A stretch of DNA of 20,515 bases from Hydrogenimonas sp. (GCA_015494675.1 WGAW01000152.1:1-20515); one strand, 5' to 3'. Shown: positions 1 through 9,029, counted from the first letter of the stretch. The notes: generated by a model not told the origin, from the letters alone. Translations and numbers: made by a program.

Positions 1-328
1 CACTCTCTATGAAACGGCGTATCTTCTCTTTTTCGCTGTGGCCGAAGACACCGTCGACCTTTCCGCTCTCAAAGAGCGACTCCCCCTTCGTATGGGCTCC
101 GCACCCGGTCAGAATGACTCTCGCATTTTCGTTTATGCGCCTCGCCTGGTTAATGTAGCCCCTAACGCCGCTGTCGGCACCGTTTGTGACGGTACATGAG
201 TTCACCACTATTACATCGGCGTCCTCTTCGCTTTGGGCGAGCCTGTAGCTACCGAGCCTCGAGATCATCACCTGGGTATCGAACTGGTTCGTTCTGCACC
301 CGAACGTTTTGAAAAACACCTTTTTCAT
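1..328 (-). CDS. mtaB: tRNA t6A37 methylthiotransferase MtaB, N-terminal part (cut by window edge)
   Basis: Radical-SAM methylthiotransferase that converts t6A37 to ms2t6A37 in tRNAs decoding ANN codons. Only the first 109 or so codons lie in the window; the gene runs off the left edge. The visible part is the UPF0004 domain: it opens MKKVFFKTFGCRTNQFDT and carries the three cysteines that bind the auxiliary 4Fe-4S cluster (C11, then NSCTVTNGAD, then LTGCGAH). The GCRTNQ form of the first motif fits MtaB better than MiaB or RimO. The radical-SAM CxxxCxxC motif and the TRAM domain would lie outside the window. The ATG at 328 overlaps the mscS stop (ATGA) and has no clear ribosome binding site, so translational coupling to mscS is likely. 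Confidence 0.9.
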   Translation of the reverse strand, partial: MKKVFFKTFGCRTNQFDTQVMISRLGSYRLAQSEEDADVIVVNSCTVTNGADSGVRGYINQARRINENARVILTGCGAHTKGESLFESGKVDGVFGHSEKEKIRRFIES

Positions 329-1965
329 ACAGTAATCGTACTCTCTGTAAGATCCGGAAGAGTCGGTTTCTTTCTTGCGCGCTCAAGGTAGAGCTGCTGT
401 GACGGATATGCTATGGCTATATCATCCTCCTCTTTTATCTGGTCGAGAATATCGGCCGAAATCGTACTTCTTAGTGTCAGTGTGGCGTATGCGTTTGTCA
501 TATACCATACGCTTATTCTTATGCCGTTCTCCTCTATGAACGAGTATACCCTCGGCTCTACATTTGTGTTTTTAAGGCTATATTTCGATCTCAACTTGTT
601 TAGCTGTTTTCGGGTTATGTCGGTGTACCCTTTCGCATACTTCTTCGCTGTCTCCCTGGCTATATGCTGAGCCTTCTTGTGGTTCGAGTTGAAGGTGATC
701 GTGAAATCTATCCCGTCCCAGACGGTCTTTAGAGTCGCGTGCGTATAGTTGGCTATCATATCGGTAAAAATGTAGTTGTTCGGTATGAATATGATTCGGC
801 CGGCACGACGGTTGTGCTTGTAGGTCGTCAATGTTATATCTTCGAGCATAGTGATTCGCAAAAGCGAGATATCCAGAACATCGCCCACATACATCTTGCC
901 GTCTTTGTCGACCCGAATGCGATCGCCTACATGTATCGATCCCCCCAGAACTATGACCAGCCAGCCGAGCATACTCATAAACCAGTCCTTCATGGCGATC
1001 GCGATACCGGCGGAAGCGAAGCCGAGTACGGTTACGAGATACGAAACGTTCTCAATATAGGCGAAAAGAAGAATGATTATCGCGAGAAAAAAGAATGTGA
1101 AGTTTATGATCTTGTTCGCCATATAGAAGCGCTCGTTGTCGGTGATGGTACGTTTGACAAGCCATTTGAAAAGAAGGACAAAAAGAAGGATTATAAGAAG
1201 CGCGGCACCGATAGTTCCCGCTTTCTTGGCCTGCTGCATGATCTGGTCGGTAAGGCGCAATCTGATCTCGTCGACCTTCTTTTTATAGACTATCAGAGCT
1301 GTCTGGTGAAGAGTGAGGGCATCTTCGGCCTCCGCCACCTCCTTCTCGGTACGCGCCAGTTCCAAAGATGCTTCTTTATCGTTCGGATCGAGCTCCAGAA
1401 TATCTTTTAGAAGCGTCACTTTACGGTTCAGCAGATCTATGAAGTTTTTAAGTGACTCCACCTCATACTCGAACCTGTTCTGCTGTTCGTCCAGCATCTT
1501 CATAAAAGAGAAGGCGCTTATGATCGCTACGGGGTTCGTAACCGACGGGACCTCTTTGACCTCTTTCGGGCGGATCAGGGTTTTGAACGGGTTCGATCTG
1601 TAGTCTTTGAGCAGATCCAACTGTTCACGCAGTTTGAGCTTCTGCGCCTCAAGATCCCGTATCGCGGTTCGATAGCGTCTGGCCCCTTTTCTCTTGTATG
1701 CCTTGATCTGTCTCTCGATCTTTTTTATCTTCTCTTCCATATCGATATATGCAAGGTGGTTGGCATATACCTTCTGCCATACACTCTCCTGCTCGAGCTT
1801 CTGATCAATCCGCTTCATAGACTCTTTGAGTCTCTGAATCTCCGCATCTTTCTGGACCGCACTCGAATTCTGTTCCGCTACGGCATCGGAGATATTCGCT
1901 TCACCTTCGGCAAACGAGAGTGTCGCAAAGAGTGCCAGAAGAAAGAGTAGGACCCTCGCTTTCAA
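325..1965 (-). CDS. MscS-family mechanosensitive channel with long periplasmic coiled-coil domain
   Basis: Small-conductance mechanosensitive channel family, which releases solutes under membrane tension; here 546 residues. A signal peptide (1-19, ending LSFA) is followed by about 230 mostly helical, highly charged residues with coiled-coil character (about 40-125 and 160-245). Three membrane segments follow at about 251-270, 284-304 and 307-342. The last holds the Ala/Gly-rich pore helix (GFASAGIAIAMKDW) and then the GGSIHVGDRIRV entry to the beta domain. The cytoplasmic domain ends near 546. This is larger than E. coli MscS (286 residues) and smaller than MscK. The start is TTG at 1965, overlapping the aroB stop (TTGA), with purine-rich AAGGGG and AAGGAA stretches upstream. 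The same place in the order mtaB-mscS-aroB is, as I recall, kept in C. jejuni. The gating stimulus cannot be read from sequence. Confidence 0.88.
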   Translation of the reverse strand: MKARVLLFLLALFATLSFAEGEANISDAVAEQNSSAVQKDAEIQRLKESMKRIDQKLEQESVWQKVYANHLAYIDMEEKIKKIERQIKAYKRKGARRYRTAIRDLEAQKLKLREQLDLLKDYRSNPFKTLIRPKEVKEVPSVTNPVAIISAFSFMKMLDEQQNRFEYEVESLKNFIDLLNRKVTLLKDILELDPNDKEASLELARTEKEVAEAEDALTLHQTALIVYKKKVDEIRLRLTDQIMQQAKKAGTIGAALLIILLFVLLFKWLVKRTITDNERFYMANKIINFTFFFLAIIILLFAYIENVSYLVTVLGFASAGIAIAMKDWFMSMLGWLVIVLGGSIHVGDRIRVDKDGKMYVGDVLDISLLRITMLEDITLTTYKHNRRAGRIIFIPNNYIFTDMIANYTHATLKTVWDGIDFTITFNSNHKKAQHIARETAKKYAKGYTDITRKQLNKLRSKYSLKNTNVEPRVYSFIEENGIRISVWYMTNAYATLTLRSTISADILDQIKEEDDIAIAYPSQQLYLERARKKPTLPDLTESTITV

Positions 1966-3020
1966 TCTTCCTTACCCCTTTCAAATCTCTTCAGCACCGA
2001 AAGGACGAGCTCTCTATCGGGATTTTCGAGCATCCTGTAACGCCCTATCTCTTCAGGAACTATGAAAGTGATCGTATTGTCACGGCTCTTTTTGTCGAGA
2101 AAAAACTGCTCGTAAAAGCGCTCGGCGGACTCAACCGGGTAGTCTACCGGTAGTCCGAAGCGCTTCAGAAGCTTTTTGACACGCTTCGCCTCCTCTTCAC
2201 TGAAAAAACCCGCCGATATCGCCAGCTCATTCGCCATCACGATCCCTATCGCAACAGCCTCTCCGTGCAGAAGCTTTCCGTATCCGCTGAAGTTCTCTAT
2301 AACGTGGGCGAAGGTGTGCCCATAGTTCAAAACGGCTCGCACGCCCCTCTCTTTCTCATCCTCGGCCACGACCTTCGCTTTCAGTTCCACCGATCGCCTG
2401 ATAGCTTCCATTAGATCGGTTCTATCGTCGAGATCGTGCTCTTCGATCCACTCGAAAAACTCTCTGTCGAACATAACCGCCATCTTTATTATCTCGGCCA
2501 CACCGGCGGCAAACTCCCTTTTCGGAAGAGTTTTGAGCCAGTATGTATCAATATAGACCGCCCGGGGCTGGTGAAACGCTCCTACGAGGTTTTTCCCGAA
2601 ACGGTTGTTTATGCCGGTCTTCCCTCCGACACTCGCGTCGACCTGCGAAAGAAGAGTCGTCGGAATCTGTATGAAATCGATACCGCGCTGGAATATGCTT
2701 GCGGCAAACCCGGTCATATCACCTATGACTCCCCCGCCGAAAGCGACAAGAACCGATTTTCTGTCGAGACGGTGGTCGAATAGCCTCTCGAGAACGAACT
2801 CTACACTCTGCATGGTTTTGTACTCTTCACCGTCCGGGACGACGACTATATAAAGCTCTTTCGCATCTATCCGCTCCATAAGCCTCTTTAAGTGCAGACC
2901 TGCTATCTTCGGGTTTGTAACGATCGCCGCTTTGGAGTCGATCTTTATTTGCGGCATATCGTCTATCGTTATGGTGTAACCTCTGTCTGCCGACTTCGGT
3001 AAGGAGATGGGAATCTTCAT
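1962..3020 (-). CDS. aroB: 3-dehydroquinate synthase
   Basis: Second enzyme of the shikimate pathway: it turns DAHP into 3-dehydroquinate using NAD and a divalent metal (Zn or Co), in the cytoplasm. The 352-residue length is normal. NAD-binding GGGVIGD lies at 95-101 and the active-site stretch PTTLLSQVDASVGGKTGIN at about 120-138. The expected metal ligands are E176 (AEIIK), H235 (NYGHTF) and H252 (LHGEAVAIG). The ATG at 3020 is followed by a typical short N-terminal strand. Its stop overlaps the TTG start of mscS by four bases, so the two genes are co-translated. Upstream is a 165-base spacer holding one copy of an intergenic hairpin element, then the TrkA-like gene on the same strand. Confidence 0.97.
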   Translation of the reverse strand: MKIPISLPKSADRGYTITIDDMPQIKIDSKAAIVTNPKIAGLHLKRLMERIDAKELYIVVVPDGEEYKTMQSVEFVLERLFDHRLDRKSVLVAFGGGVIGDMTGFAASIFQRGIDFIQIPTTLLSQVDASVGGKTGINNRFGKNLVGAFHQPRAVYIDTYWLKTLPKREFAAGVAEIIKMAVMFDREFFEWIEEHDLDDRTDLMEAIRRSVELKAKVVAEDEKERGVRAVLNYGHTFAHVIENFSGYGKLLHGEAVAIGIVMANELAISAGFFSEEEAKRVKKLLKRFGLPVDYPVESAERFYEQFFLDKKSRDNTITFIVPEEIGRYRMLENPDRELVLSVLKRFERGKED

Positions 3021-3078
3021 TGTTTCGATACCTGTAAAAAATTTCTTATATTTTACTTAATGACTACTTTGAAACTGC

Positions 3079-3177
3079 TTACTCAATGCCGTTAAGCAGA
3101 GCCCGGGCCAAGCCCGAAATTTACCGAAGAGGTGAGATGCCGTACAGCCCCATGCAACTTGAAACCCCGGGTTTTGC
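3079..3177 (-). repeat. Intergenic hairpin element, copy 1
   Basis: The spacer between the TrkA-like gene and aroB contains an element that recurs in diverged form at 9843-9918. On the plus strand both copies start with TTACTCAA (3079-3086), continue to a hairpin CGGGC-CAA-GCCCG (3104-3116) followed by an AATT-like stretch, and end with GGTTTTGC (3170-3177). In minus-strand RNA the hairpin is CGGGC-TTG-GCCCG, a 5-bp stem with a 3-base loop. The spacing between blocks differs from copy 2, so this is not a simple duplication. Function unknown: it could be a dispersed repeat or a leader-RNA structure of aroB. Confidence 0.5.
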
Positions 3178-3185
3178 AAAATCGG

Positions 3186-4607
3186 CTACTCAATATCGAC
3201 CGGAACGAAAAGTTGAGGGTTGTTGGAGAGCTTGAAGTATAGCTTTTCGGCATCCGCACTGAAATAGGAGAGGAGCGGACTCTGTAAAATTTTCCTTGTA
3301 AAGGGGAGAACCTGCAAAAAGCTCTCCTCGTGCGAAAGCTCTCTGATCGGATTCCGCTTCTCCTGCCTCACTTCGAGATTTTTGGAGAAAATGTGCGAAA
3401 GGTTTTCGTAATGGTTGAGTATGAAACTCTTCTTTTCGAACTCTCCGTCGGGATCGTAATCGAGAAGCTCTATATTTAGATCAAGCTGCGAAGCAACGTC
3501 GAAAACCGTAGCCGAAATGAACTCCATACTCTTCTCTTCCGAAAGAATCACGACAACTTTTTTCAGACCGGTAAGAGGGTGGCTGCTCATCTGCAAAACG
3601 GGCCTTCTGAGAGAATAGAAGATCGAGCGGAACTCTTTGAGCCTGAAGATATCCCTGCCGCAGATCAGCAGCCCGACATTGTGCTGCTTCATGTCATCGC
3701 CGATCAGATCCGACGCCGTCCGCTGGCGGTAGTCTATGAAACAACTCACGAGCTCGTTCTCCCTCTCCATCGACTTGATCTCTTCGAGCAGCTCTATATC
3801 GGTCGGGTTCGCCACCCTTACAATCAGCCTTCTGCCTTTGAACCTTTTATGCAGATACTTAACCTGTTCTATGCAGGCCGTTATACATTCGCGTCTCTCT
3901 ATGATCATGTCGATATATAGATAGAGATTCTCTCCAAAAGGTGCCGGAAACTGTCCAAGTTCCTGCTTTATCGCCTTGAAAACGGACTCCAAAACGGAGG
4001 GTTTTCCTACAAGCAACAGCAGATCGTTGGGTTTTATCATCAGTGACGGCTTTGGAAGAACCAGTTTGTTGGAGCGATACAGGGCCACGATTCGCCACTG
4101 GTTCTGCTCTATCGTTCCGATATGCCTGTAGACATATGCGCTTCCGAAAGGTACCAGAACCTCCATGATTTCACCCTGCCCGAGCCCGACATTCTGAGCT
4201 ATAACCGGGACGTTGGGCAAAAAGTCGTACATTCGACTCGCCAGGATCTCGTTGGCGTTTATGTTTATCAGGTTTTCATCATCGAACTCTATATCCCACC
4301 TGTTGAAGAAGGTGATGCGTGCATAGGGCCTGTCCCGCCTTATATTCTGATACGCCCCTTCGGCGTCTACCCTGTTCTTCATGATAATGAAGATATCGTC
4401 GAACTCCCTCTTGATCAGCATCGATATCTTTATGTAGCTTGTCGGATCGAACTGGTAGCTTATAATGTTGGACGGCAGCTGAGCGGGTAGTATCGACCTC
4501 TCGAGCGTGACGACCGTATATTCGTTGGTGCTTATGAAGGTTTCGCTGATACGGTTCAAAAAATGTTTTGCTACAATTCCATCAGCGAGAATCAAAATCT
4601 GTTTCAT
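3186..4607 (-). CDS. TrkA/RCK-type regulatory protein (COG3400-like), function unproven
   Basis: A 473-residue cytoplasmic protein. The N-terminus (MKQILILADGIVAKHFLNRI) has the beta-alpha-beta look of a TrkA/RCK nucleotide-binding fold. Residues about 140-215 look like a TrkA-C (RCK-C) domain: GEIMEVLVPFGSAY, then a basic strand-turn-strand, then IKPNDLLLLVGK. A second half of about 250 residues has Rossmann-like alternation without a motif I can name. Such proteins usually sense nucleotides or cations and gate K+ transporters, but no transporter gene is adjacent. The canonical GxGxxG loop is replaced by ADGIVA, so NAD(H) binding is doubtful. The start at 4607 has GGAGAACGG just upstream. 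The neighbours (aroB on one side, divergent tgt on the other) match the C. jejuni order as I recall it. The family is annotated mainly in Campylobacterota and has no established role that I know of. Confidence 0.7.
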   Translation of the reverse strand: MKQILILADGIVAKHFLNRISETFISTNEYTVVTLERSILPAQLPSNIISYQFDPTSYIKISMLIKREFDDIFIIMKNRVDAEGAYQNIRRDRPYARITFFNRWDIEFDDENLININANEILASRMYDFLPNVPVIAQNVGLGQGEIMEVLVPFGSAYVYRHIGTIEQNQWRIVALYRSNKLVLPKPSLMIKPNDLLLLVGKPSVLESVFKAIKQELGQFPAPFGENLYLYIDMIIERRECITACIEQVKYLHKRFKGRRLIVRVANPTDIELLEEIKSMERENELVSCFIDYRQRTASDLIGDDMKQHNVGLLICGRDIFRLKEFRSIFYSLRRPVLQMSSHPLTGLKKVVVILSEEKSMEFISATVFDVASQLDLNIELLDYDPDGEFEKKSFILNHYENLSHIFSKNLEVRQEKRNPIRELSHEESFLQVLPFTRKILQSPLLSYFSADAEKLYFKLSNNPQLFVPVDIE

Positions 4608-4688
4608 CCGTTCTCCACGCTCCGACGCCTGCCTTGTGACCGCGGCGCATATAGTGCCGCTGCGGTAGATTGGCCGGTTTTAATAAAA

Positions 4689-4716
4689 TATTATACTGAG
4701 TAAAGTCAGTATTATA
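4689..4716. promoter_or_regulatory. Inverted repeat between divergent promoters (TrkA-like gene / tgt)
   Basis: The arms TATTATACTGA (4689-4699) and TCAGTATTATA (4706-4716) are inverted repeats matching at 10 of 11 positions, separated by GTAAAG. The left arm contains a perfect -10 hexamer for the minus strand (TATAAT, reading 4695 to 4690). The right arm gives TATTAT (4710-4715) or TATAAC (4713-4718) as a plus-strand -10, about 20 bases ahead of the tgt start. No good -35 is seen on either strand, which is common in Campylobacterota. The symmetry would suit a dimeric regulator covering both promoters, or may simply reflect two facing -10 regions. Confidence 0.5.
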
Positions 4717-4734
4717 ACCAAATTTAGGATCTAA

Positions 4735-5856
<1,122 letters not shown>

Positions 5857-5870
5857 ATCGAATCCTGAAG

Positions 5871-5898
5871 TTTCTATTAACTTTAACTGTTTTAGAAT
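5871..5898 (+). promoter_or_regulatory. Possible weak promoter for the GGDEF-pdxA block
   Basis: TAGAAT (5893-5898) resembles a -10 box in an AT-rich spacer, with TTTCTA (5871-5876) 16 bases ahead as a poor -35. It lies 46 bases before the preferred start of the GGDEF gene. It is suggested only by base composition and position. Confidence 0.25.
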
Positions 5899-5943
5899 AG
5901 TCTCTGTATGGGGTTTATACCGTTGTCACGGAAGGCGGAACTC

Positions 5944-6639
5944 ATGAAAAGAGCGCAGATAGAAGATGCGGGAATCATTGCCGCTTTTGTAGTGCTTACA
6001 GATATGGCGGCGATGATCCAGTTTATCGTCATAGAGGTAGACTCGATCCGGCTATACTACTTTATACTGCCGAGCGCCGTCGGAGCTCTGTTCGGTATAA
6101 TCCTGATCTATACACGCCGGTACTACAAAAGATCGAAAGAGGCCGAACATTTCGAAAGGGCCGCCAAAACCGACTATCTTACCGGAACACTCAACAGATA
6201 CGCCTTTTACGCACTGATAGAGAGCGAGATAGAGAGATCGAAAAGGAAAGATAGAGCCTTCTCTCTTGCTATGATGGATATAGACGATTTCAAAAAGATC
6301 AACGACAAATACGGGCACCGGACCGGTGATGAAGTGCTTGTGAGCTTTTCTCAACTGGTGAAGTCCGAATTGCGTGCTACCGACTACCTGAACCGATGGG
6401 GCGGAGAGGAGTTTATGGCTCTTCTTCCCGAAACTACTCTCGAAGAAGCACTCTTTATTACGGAGCGTATTCGCAAAAAAGTGTGTGAAAACAGTTTTGG
6501 ACTCGACGAGCCCGTTACAGTCAGTATCGGAATAACACGATACGGATCGAACGATACGATAGAAAGTATGATTGAGCGTGTAGACAACGCACTCTATGAT
6601 GCCAAAAGACTCGGTAAGAACAGGATAGAGAGATGCTGA
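5944..6639 (+). CDS. Membrane-anchored diguanylate cyclase (GGDEF domain)
   Basis: Makes cyclic di-GMP from two GTP. Counting from the ATG at 5944 (231 residues), two membrane segments lie at about 9-30 and 37-57. A short linker helix leads to a full GGDEF domain: DYLTGTLNR (77-85), metal-binding D112 in MMDIDDFKKIN, and the signature GGEEF (153-157), a form that is catalytically competent in known enzymes. The inhibitory I-site RxxD is present as RATD (144-147), five residues ahead of the signature, so product feedback is expected. There is almost no room for a periplasmic sensor between the two helices. An ATG at 5908 would add 12 residues but has no ribosome binding site; the one at 5944 follows GGAAGGCGG. 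The stop is 4 bases before the next gene, so co-transcription is likely. Confidence 0.9.
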   Translation: MKRAQIEDAGIIAAFVVLTDMAAMIQFIVIEVDSIRLYYFILPSAVGALFGIILIYTRRYYKRSKEAEHFERAAKTDYLTGTLNRYAFYALIESEIERSKRKDRAFSLAMMDIDDFKKINDKYGHRTGDEVLVSFSQLVKSELRATDYLNRWGGEEFMALLPETTLEEALFITERIRKKVCENSFGLDEPVTVSIGITRYGSNDTIESMIERVDNALYDAKRLGKNRIERC

Positions 6640-6643
6640 AGAG

Positions 6644-7306
6644 ATGAAGATAAGCAAACTCGAACTCTTGGTAGTGCTCATAGCCCTCTTTACGGGGCTT
6701 CACTTTTACAACCATTACAAGATGGAAGGTATGACAGAGGGCGAAGAGCACTTTTCTGAAATCTTTTACGACGGGCATAACCCACCGACAATAGTTGCTT
6801 TCGGCGACAGCCTAACCTACGGAACCGGTGCCCGATCCGCAGTAGAAGATATGAGCTACCCTGCACAGCTCTCGAAGATGCTGGGCCTGAACGTGATCAA
6901 CGAAGGTGTTCCGGGCGAGACGGCCGAAAGAGGGTACGGCCGCCTCGTGAAGGTTCTGAAGAGATACAACCCCGACATCCTGATCCTCTGTGAGGGCGGA
7001 AACGACATGCTGCGTTCAAGAAAGCCGGCCCTTATAAAAAATGATCTCGAAAAGATGATAGAAGCCGCGATAGAGAGCGGTGCCAAAGTCATTCTGCTCG
7101 GAGTACCGGAGCCGCATCAACTCTTTTTGCGCGATGCCGACCTCTACAGTGAACTGGCCGACGAGAGAGGAGTGCTCTACCTGCCTGATACCTTTTCAGA
7201 AGTCCTCTCGGACGACTCCCTCACAAAAGACCCTATCCACCCGAACGCGAAGGGTTACGCTATAATCGCAAAAAAGATCTATGAAGCCATAAAGGAGACT
7301 CTATGA
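6644..7306 (+). CDS. GDSL/SGNH-family esterase or lysophospholipase (TesA-like)
   Basis: SGNH hydrolase of the TesA/arylesterase type, 220 residues. Block I is FGDSLTYG with nucleophile S56. Block II is around NEGVPGET (88-93). Block III is GGND with N120. Block V is KDPIHPNAKGY with D196 and H199 completing the triad. Residues 1-18 are hydrophobic after a short basic start (MKISKLELLVVLIALF) and end without a clean cleavage site, so the enzyme is probably anchored in or exported across the inner membrane with its active site in the periplasm. Substrates of this family include acyl-CoA, lysophospholipids and aryl esters; the sequence does not decide among them. The stop overlaps the pdxJ start (ATGA), a tight link to vitamin B6 genes with no evident functional reason. 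Confidence 0.88.
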   Translation: MKISKLELLVVLIALFTGLHFYNHYKMEGMTEGEEHFSEIFYDGHNPPTIVAFGDSLTYGTGARSAVEDMSYPAQLSKMLGLNVINEGVPGETAERGYGRLVKVLKRYNPDILILCEGGNDMLRSRKPALIKNDLEKMIEAAIESGAKVILLGVPEPHQLFLRDADLYSELADERGVLYLPDTFSEVLSDDSLTKDPIHPNAKGYAIIAKKIYEAIKETL

Positions 7307-8082
7307 AGCTGGGAGTCAACATCGATCATATCGCAGTATTGAGAGAGGCGAGAAAAATAAACGACCCCGATCCTCTTGAGGCTCTCGGCATACTCAGAAC
7401 GGCCGGTGCGGACCAAGTCACTATACACCTGCGGGAAGACAGAAGGCACATAAACGACGAAGATGCGGAGAGGATAGTCGGGATCAGTCGGCTGCCGGTC
7501 AATCTCGAATGCTCTACCGATAGCGGTATAATCGATATCGTATGCGCTCTAAAACCGCATAGAGCGACGCTGGTTCCGGAAAAAAGAGAAGAGGTTACGA
7601 CAGAAGGCGGTCTTGATATTTTTAGATATGAAGAGAGAATCGCAGCAGCCATAGAGAAGCTGCATGCCCATGAAATCGAAGTTTCACTCTTTATCGATCC
7701 CGATCTGGAGAGTGTAACGAGGTCGGACGCGCTCGGTGTGGAGTGGGTAGAGCTGCATACAGGCAGGTATGCCAATATTTTCGCCATGCTCTACTCCGGA
7801 CTGCAAAACACTCCGCACTCGATAAAAGAGCTGGAACTGCCGAGGCATACACTCCTGACCGAACTCAACGACACTCTATCCACCCTTTCGGCAGTGGCAG
7901 AACATGCCGCCTCTATGGGTCTGAAGGTTGCCGCCGGACACGGTCTGAACTACCAAAACGTTAGAGACGTCGCTCAAATCGAGGCTGTAGAGGAGCTCAA
8001 TATAGGCCAGAGTATAATAGCCAGGAGTATATTCACCGGTCTTGAAAAAGCGGTCGTACAGATGAAAGAGCTCCTTGGATGA
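7303..8082 (+). CDS. pdxJ: Pyridoxine 5'-phosphate synthase
   Basis: Last step of the DXP-dependent vitamin B6 pathway: condenses 1-deoxyxylulose 5-phosphate with 3-amino-2-oxopropyl phosphate to give pyridoxine 5'-phosphate. It is a TIM barrel of 259 residues, close to the usual 240-260. Family motifs in order: LGVNIDHIAVLREAR (3-17), TIHLREDRRHI with H42, NLE with E69, LVPEKREEVTTEGGLD (90-105), VSLFIDPD, ELHTGRYA, AGHGLNY with H213, and ELNIGQSIIARS. H42, E69 and H213 correspond to the catalytic residues of E. coli PdxJ. The ribosome binding site AAGGAG lies just before the ATG, inside the end of the esterase gene. The stop overlaps the pdxA start by four bases. Confidence 0.97.
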   Translation: MKLGVNIDHIAVLREARKINDPDPLEALGILRTAGADQVTIHLREDRRHINDEDAERIVGISRLPVNLECSTDSGIIDIVCALKPHRATLVPEKREEVTTEGGLDIFRYEERIAAAIEKLHAHEIEVSLFIDPDLESVTRSDALGVEWVELHTGRYANIFAMLYSGLQNTPHSIKELELPRHTLLTELNDTLSTLSAVAEHAASMGLKVAAGHGLNYQNVRDVAQIEAVEELNIGQSIIARSIFTGLEKAVVQMKELLG

Positions 8083-9029
8083 AACCGAAAATCGCCGTCA
8101 GTATAGGCGATCCTAACGGAATCGGTCCCGAGATAGCACTCAGAGCGCATGAGAAGATCAGCTCTTTTTGCACACCCGTATATTTTGCCGGATTCGACCT
8201 TCTCGAAGCGGCGGCAAATAGACTCCATACGGAAGTTCCCGAAAAGATGATCCACCGCTCTCCCGCGGCCGCGCCTGAAATCAGACCCGGAATCGCCACC
8301 GCCGAAAGCGGAGCCTACAGCTTCGCATCTTTCAAAAAGGGTATAGAAAGCGTAAAATCCGGAGAGTGTGAGGCGATCGTCACCCTTCCCGTAAACAAAG
8401 AGGCGTGGATGCGGGCCGGTTTACCCTATAAAGGGCATACCGATTTTCTGAGAGATCATTTCAAAAGAGATGCGATTATGATGCTCGGCTGCAAAAGACT
8501 CTATGTCGCGCTCTTTACGGAACATATCCCCCTTAAAGATGTTCCAAAAAGGGTAGAAAAGGGTGCCCTCCTACATTTTTTGAGCGATCTGCAAAAAGAG
8601 ATCGGTGCCGAAAAGATCGGAGTTCTGGGTTTAAATCCGCATGCCGGAGACCATGGTGTTTTGGGGAGTGAAGAGAGAGTAATCGAAGAGGCGATAAAAG
8701 AGGCGAACTCCCGTATGGCAAAGAGCGGGAATCCACCGATCTTCGAAGGGCCGCTTGTGCCCGATACCGCCTTCACGCCCGCTTCTCGTGAACGCTACAG
8801 GTATCTGGTAGCCATGTACCACGACCAGGGGCTGGCCCCCCTCAAAGCTCTTTACTTCGAAGAGAGTATCAACATAAGCCTCAATCTTCCTATCGTCAGA
8901 ACTTCCGTCGACCACGGAACGGCGTACGATATTGCCTACCTCCCGAACCGTTCAATTTCACTCAAAAGCTACATCGAAGCGGCTCTAGCTGCCGTGGATC
9001 TGGCCGCAAAGAGGTCTCAGCGCTCGTAG
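8079..9029 (+). CDS. pdxA: 4-hydroxythreonine-4-phosphate dehydrogenase
   Basis: NAD-dependent oxidation of 4-phosphohydroxy-L-threonine. The product decarboxylates to 3-amino-2-oxopropyl phosphate, the substrate PdxJ uses with DXP. It has 316 residues, slightly shorter than the E. coli enzyme. Motifs: SIGDPNGIGPEIAL (8-21), TLPVNKEA, the metal-site KGHTDFL, GLNPHAGDHG, the second metal-site MYHDQGLAPLKAL, and RTSVDHGTAYDIA near the C-terminus. It overlaps pdxJ by four bases, so the two consecutive enzymes are co-translated. Its last 13 bases overlap the end of the convergent PEBP-family gene, leaving no room for a terminator between them. Confidence 0.97.
   Translation: MKPKIAVSIGDPNGIGPEIALRAHEKISSFCTPVYFAGFDLLEAAANRLHTEVPEKMIHRSPAAAPEIRPGIATAESGAYSFASFKKGIESVKSGECEAIVTLPVNKEAWMRAGLPYKGHTDFLRDHFKRDAIMMLGCKRLYVALFTEHIPLKDVPKRVEKGALLHFLSDLQKEIGAEKIGVLGLNPHAGDHGVLGSEERVIEEAIKEANSRMAKSGNPPIFEGPLVPDTAFTPASRERYRYLVAMYHDQGLAPLKALYFEESINISLNLPIVRTSVDHGTAYDIAYLPNRSISLKSYIEAALAAVDLAAKRSQRS

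Noticed and set aside
739..1410. Open frame of 223 codons on the plus strand inside mscS
   Set aside because: The reverse strand has a clear MscS-family protein with signal peptide and pore helix; the plus-strand translation is unlike any protein and has no start signal.
4640..4665. GC-rich hairpin in the leader of the TrkA-like gene
   Set aside because: Eight pairs form only with a G-T wobble on the plus strand; in the transcribed minus-strand RNA that position is an A-C mismatch, so the structure is weak.
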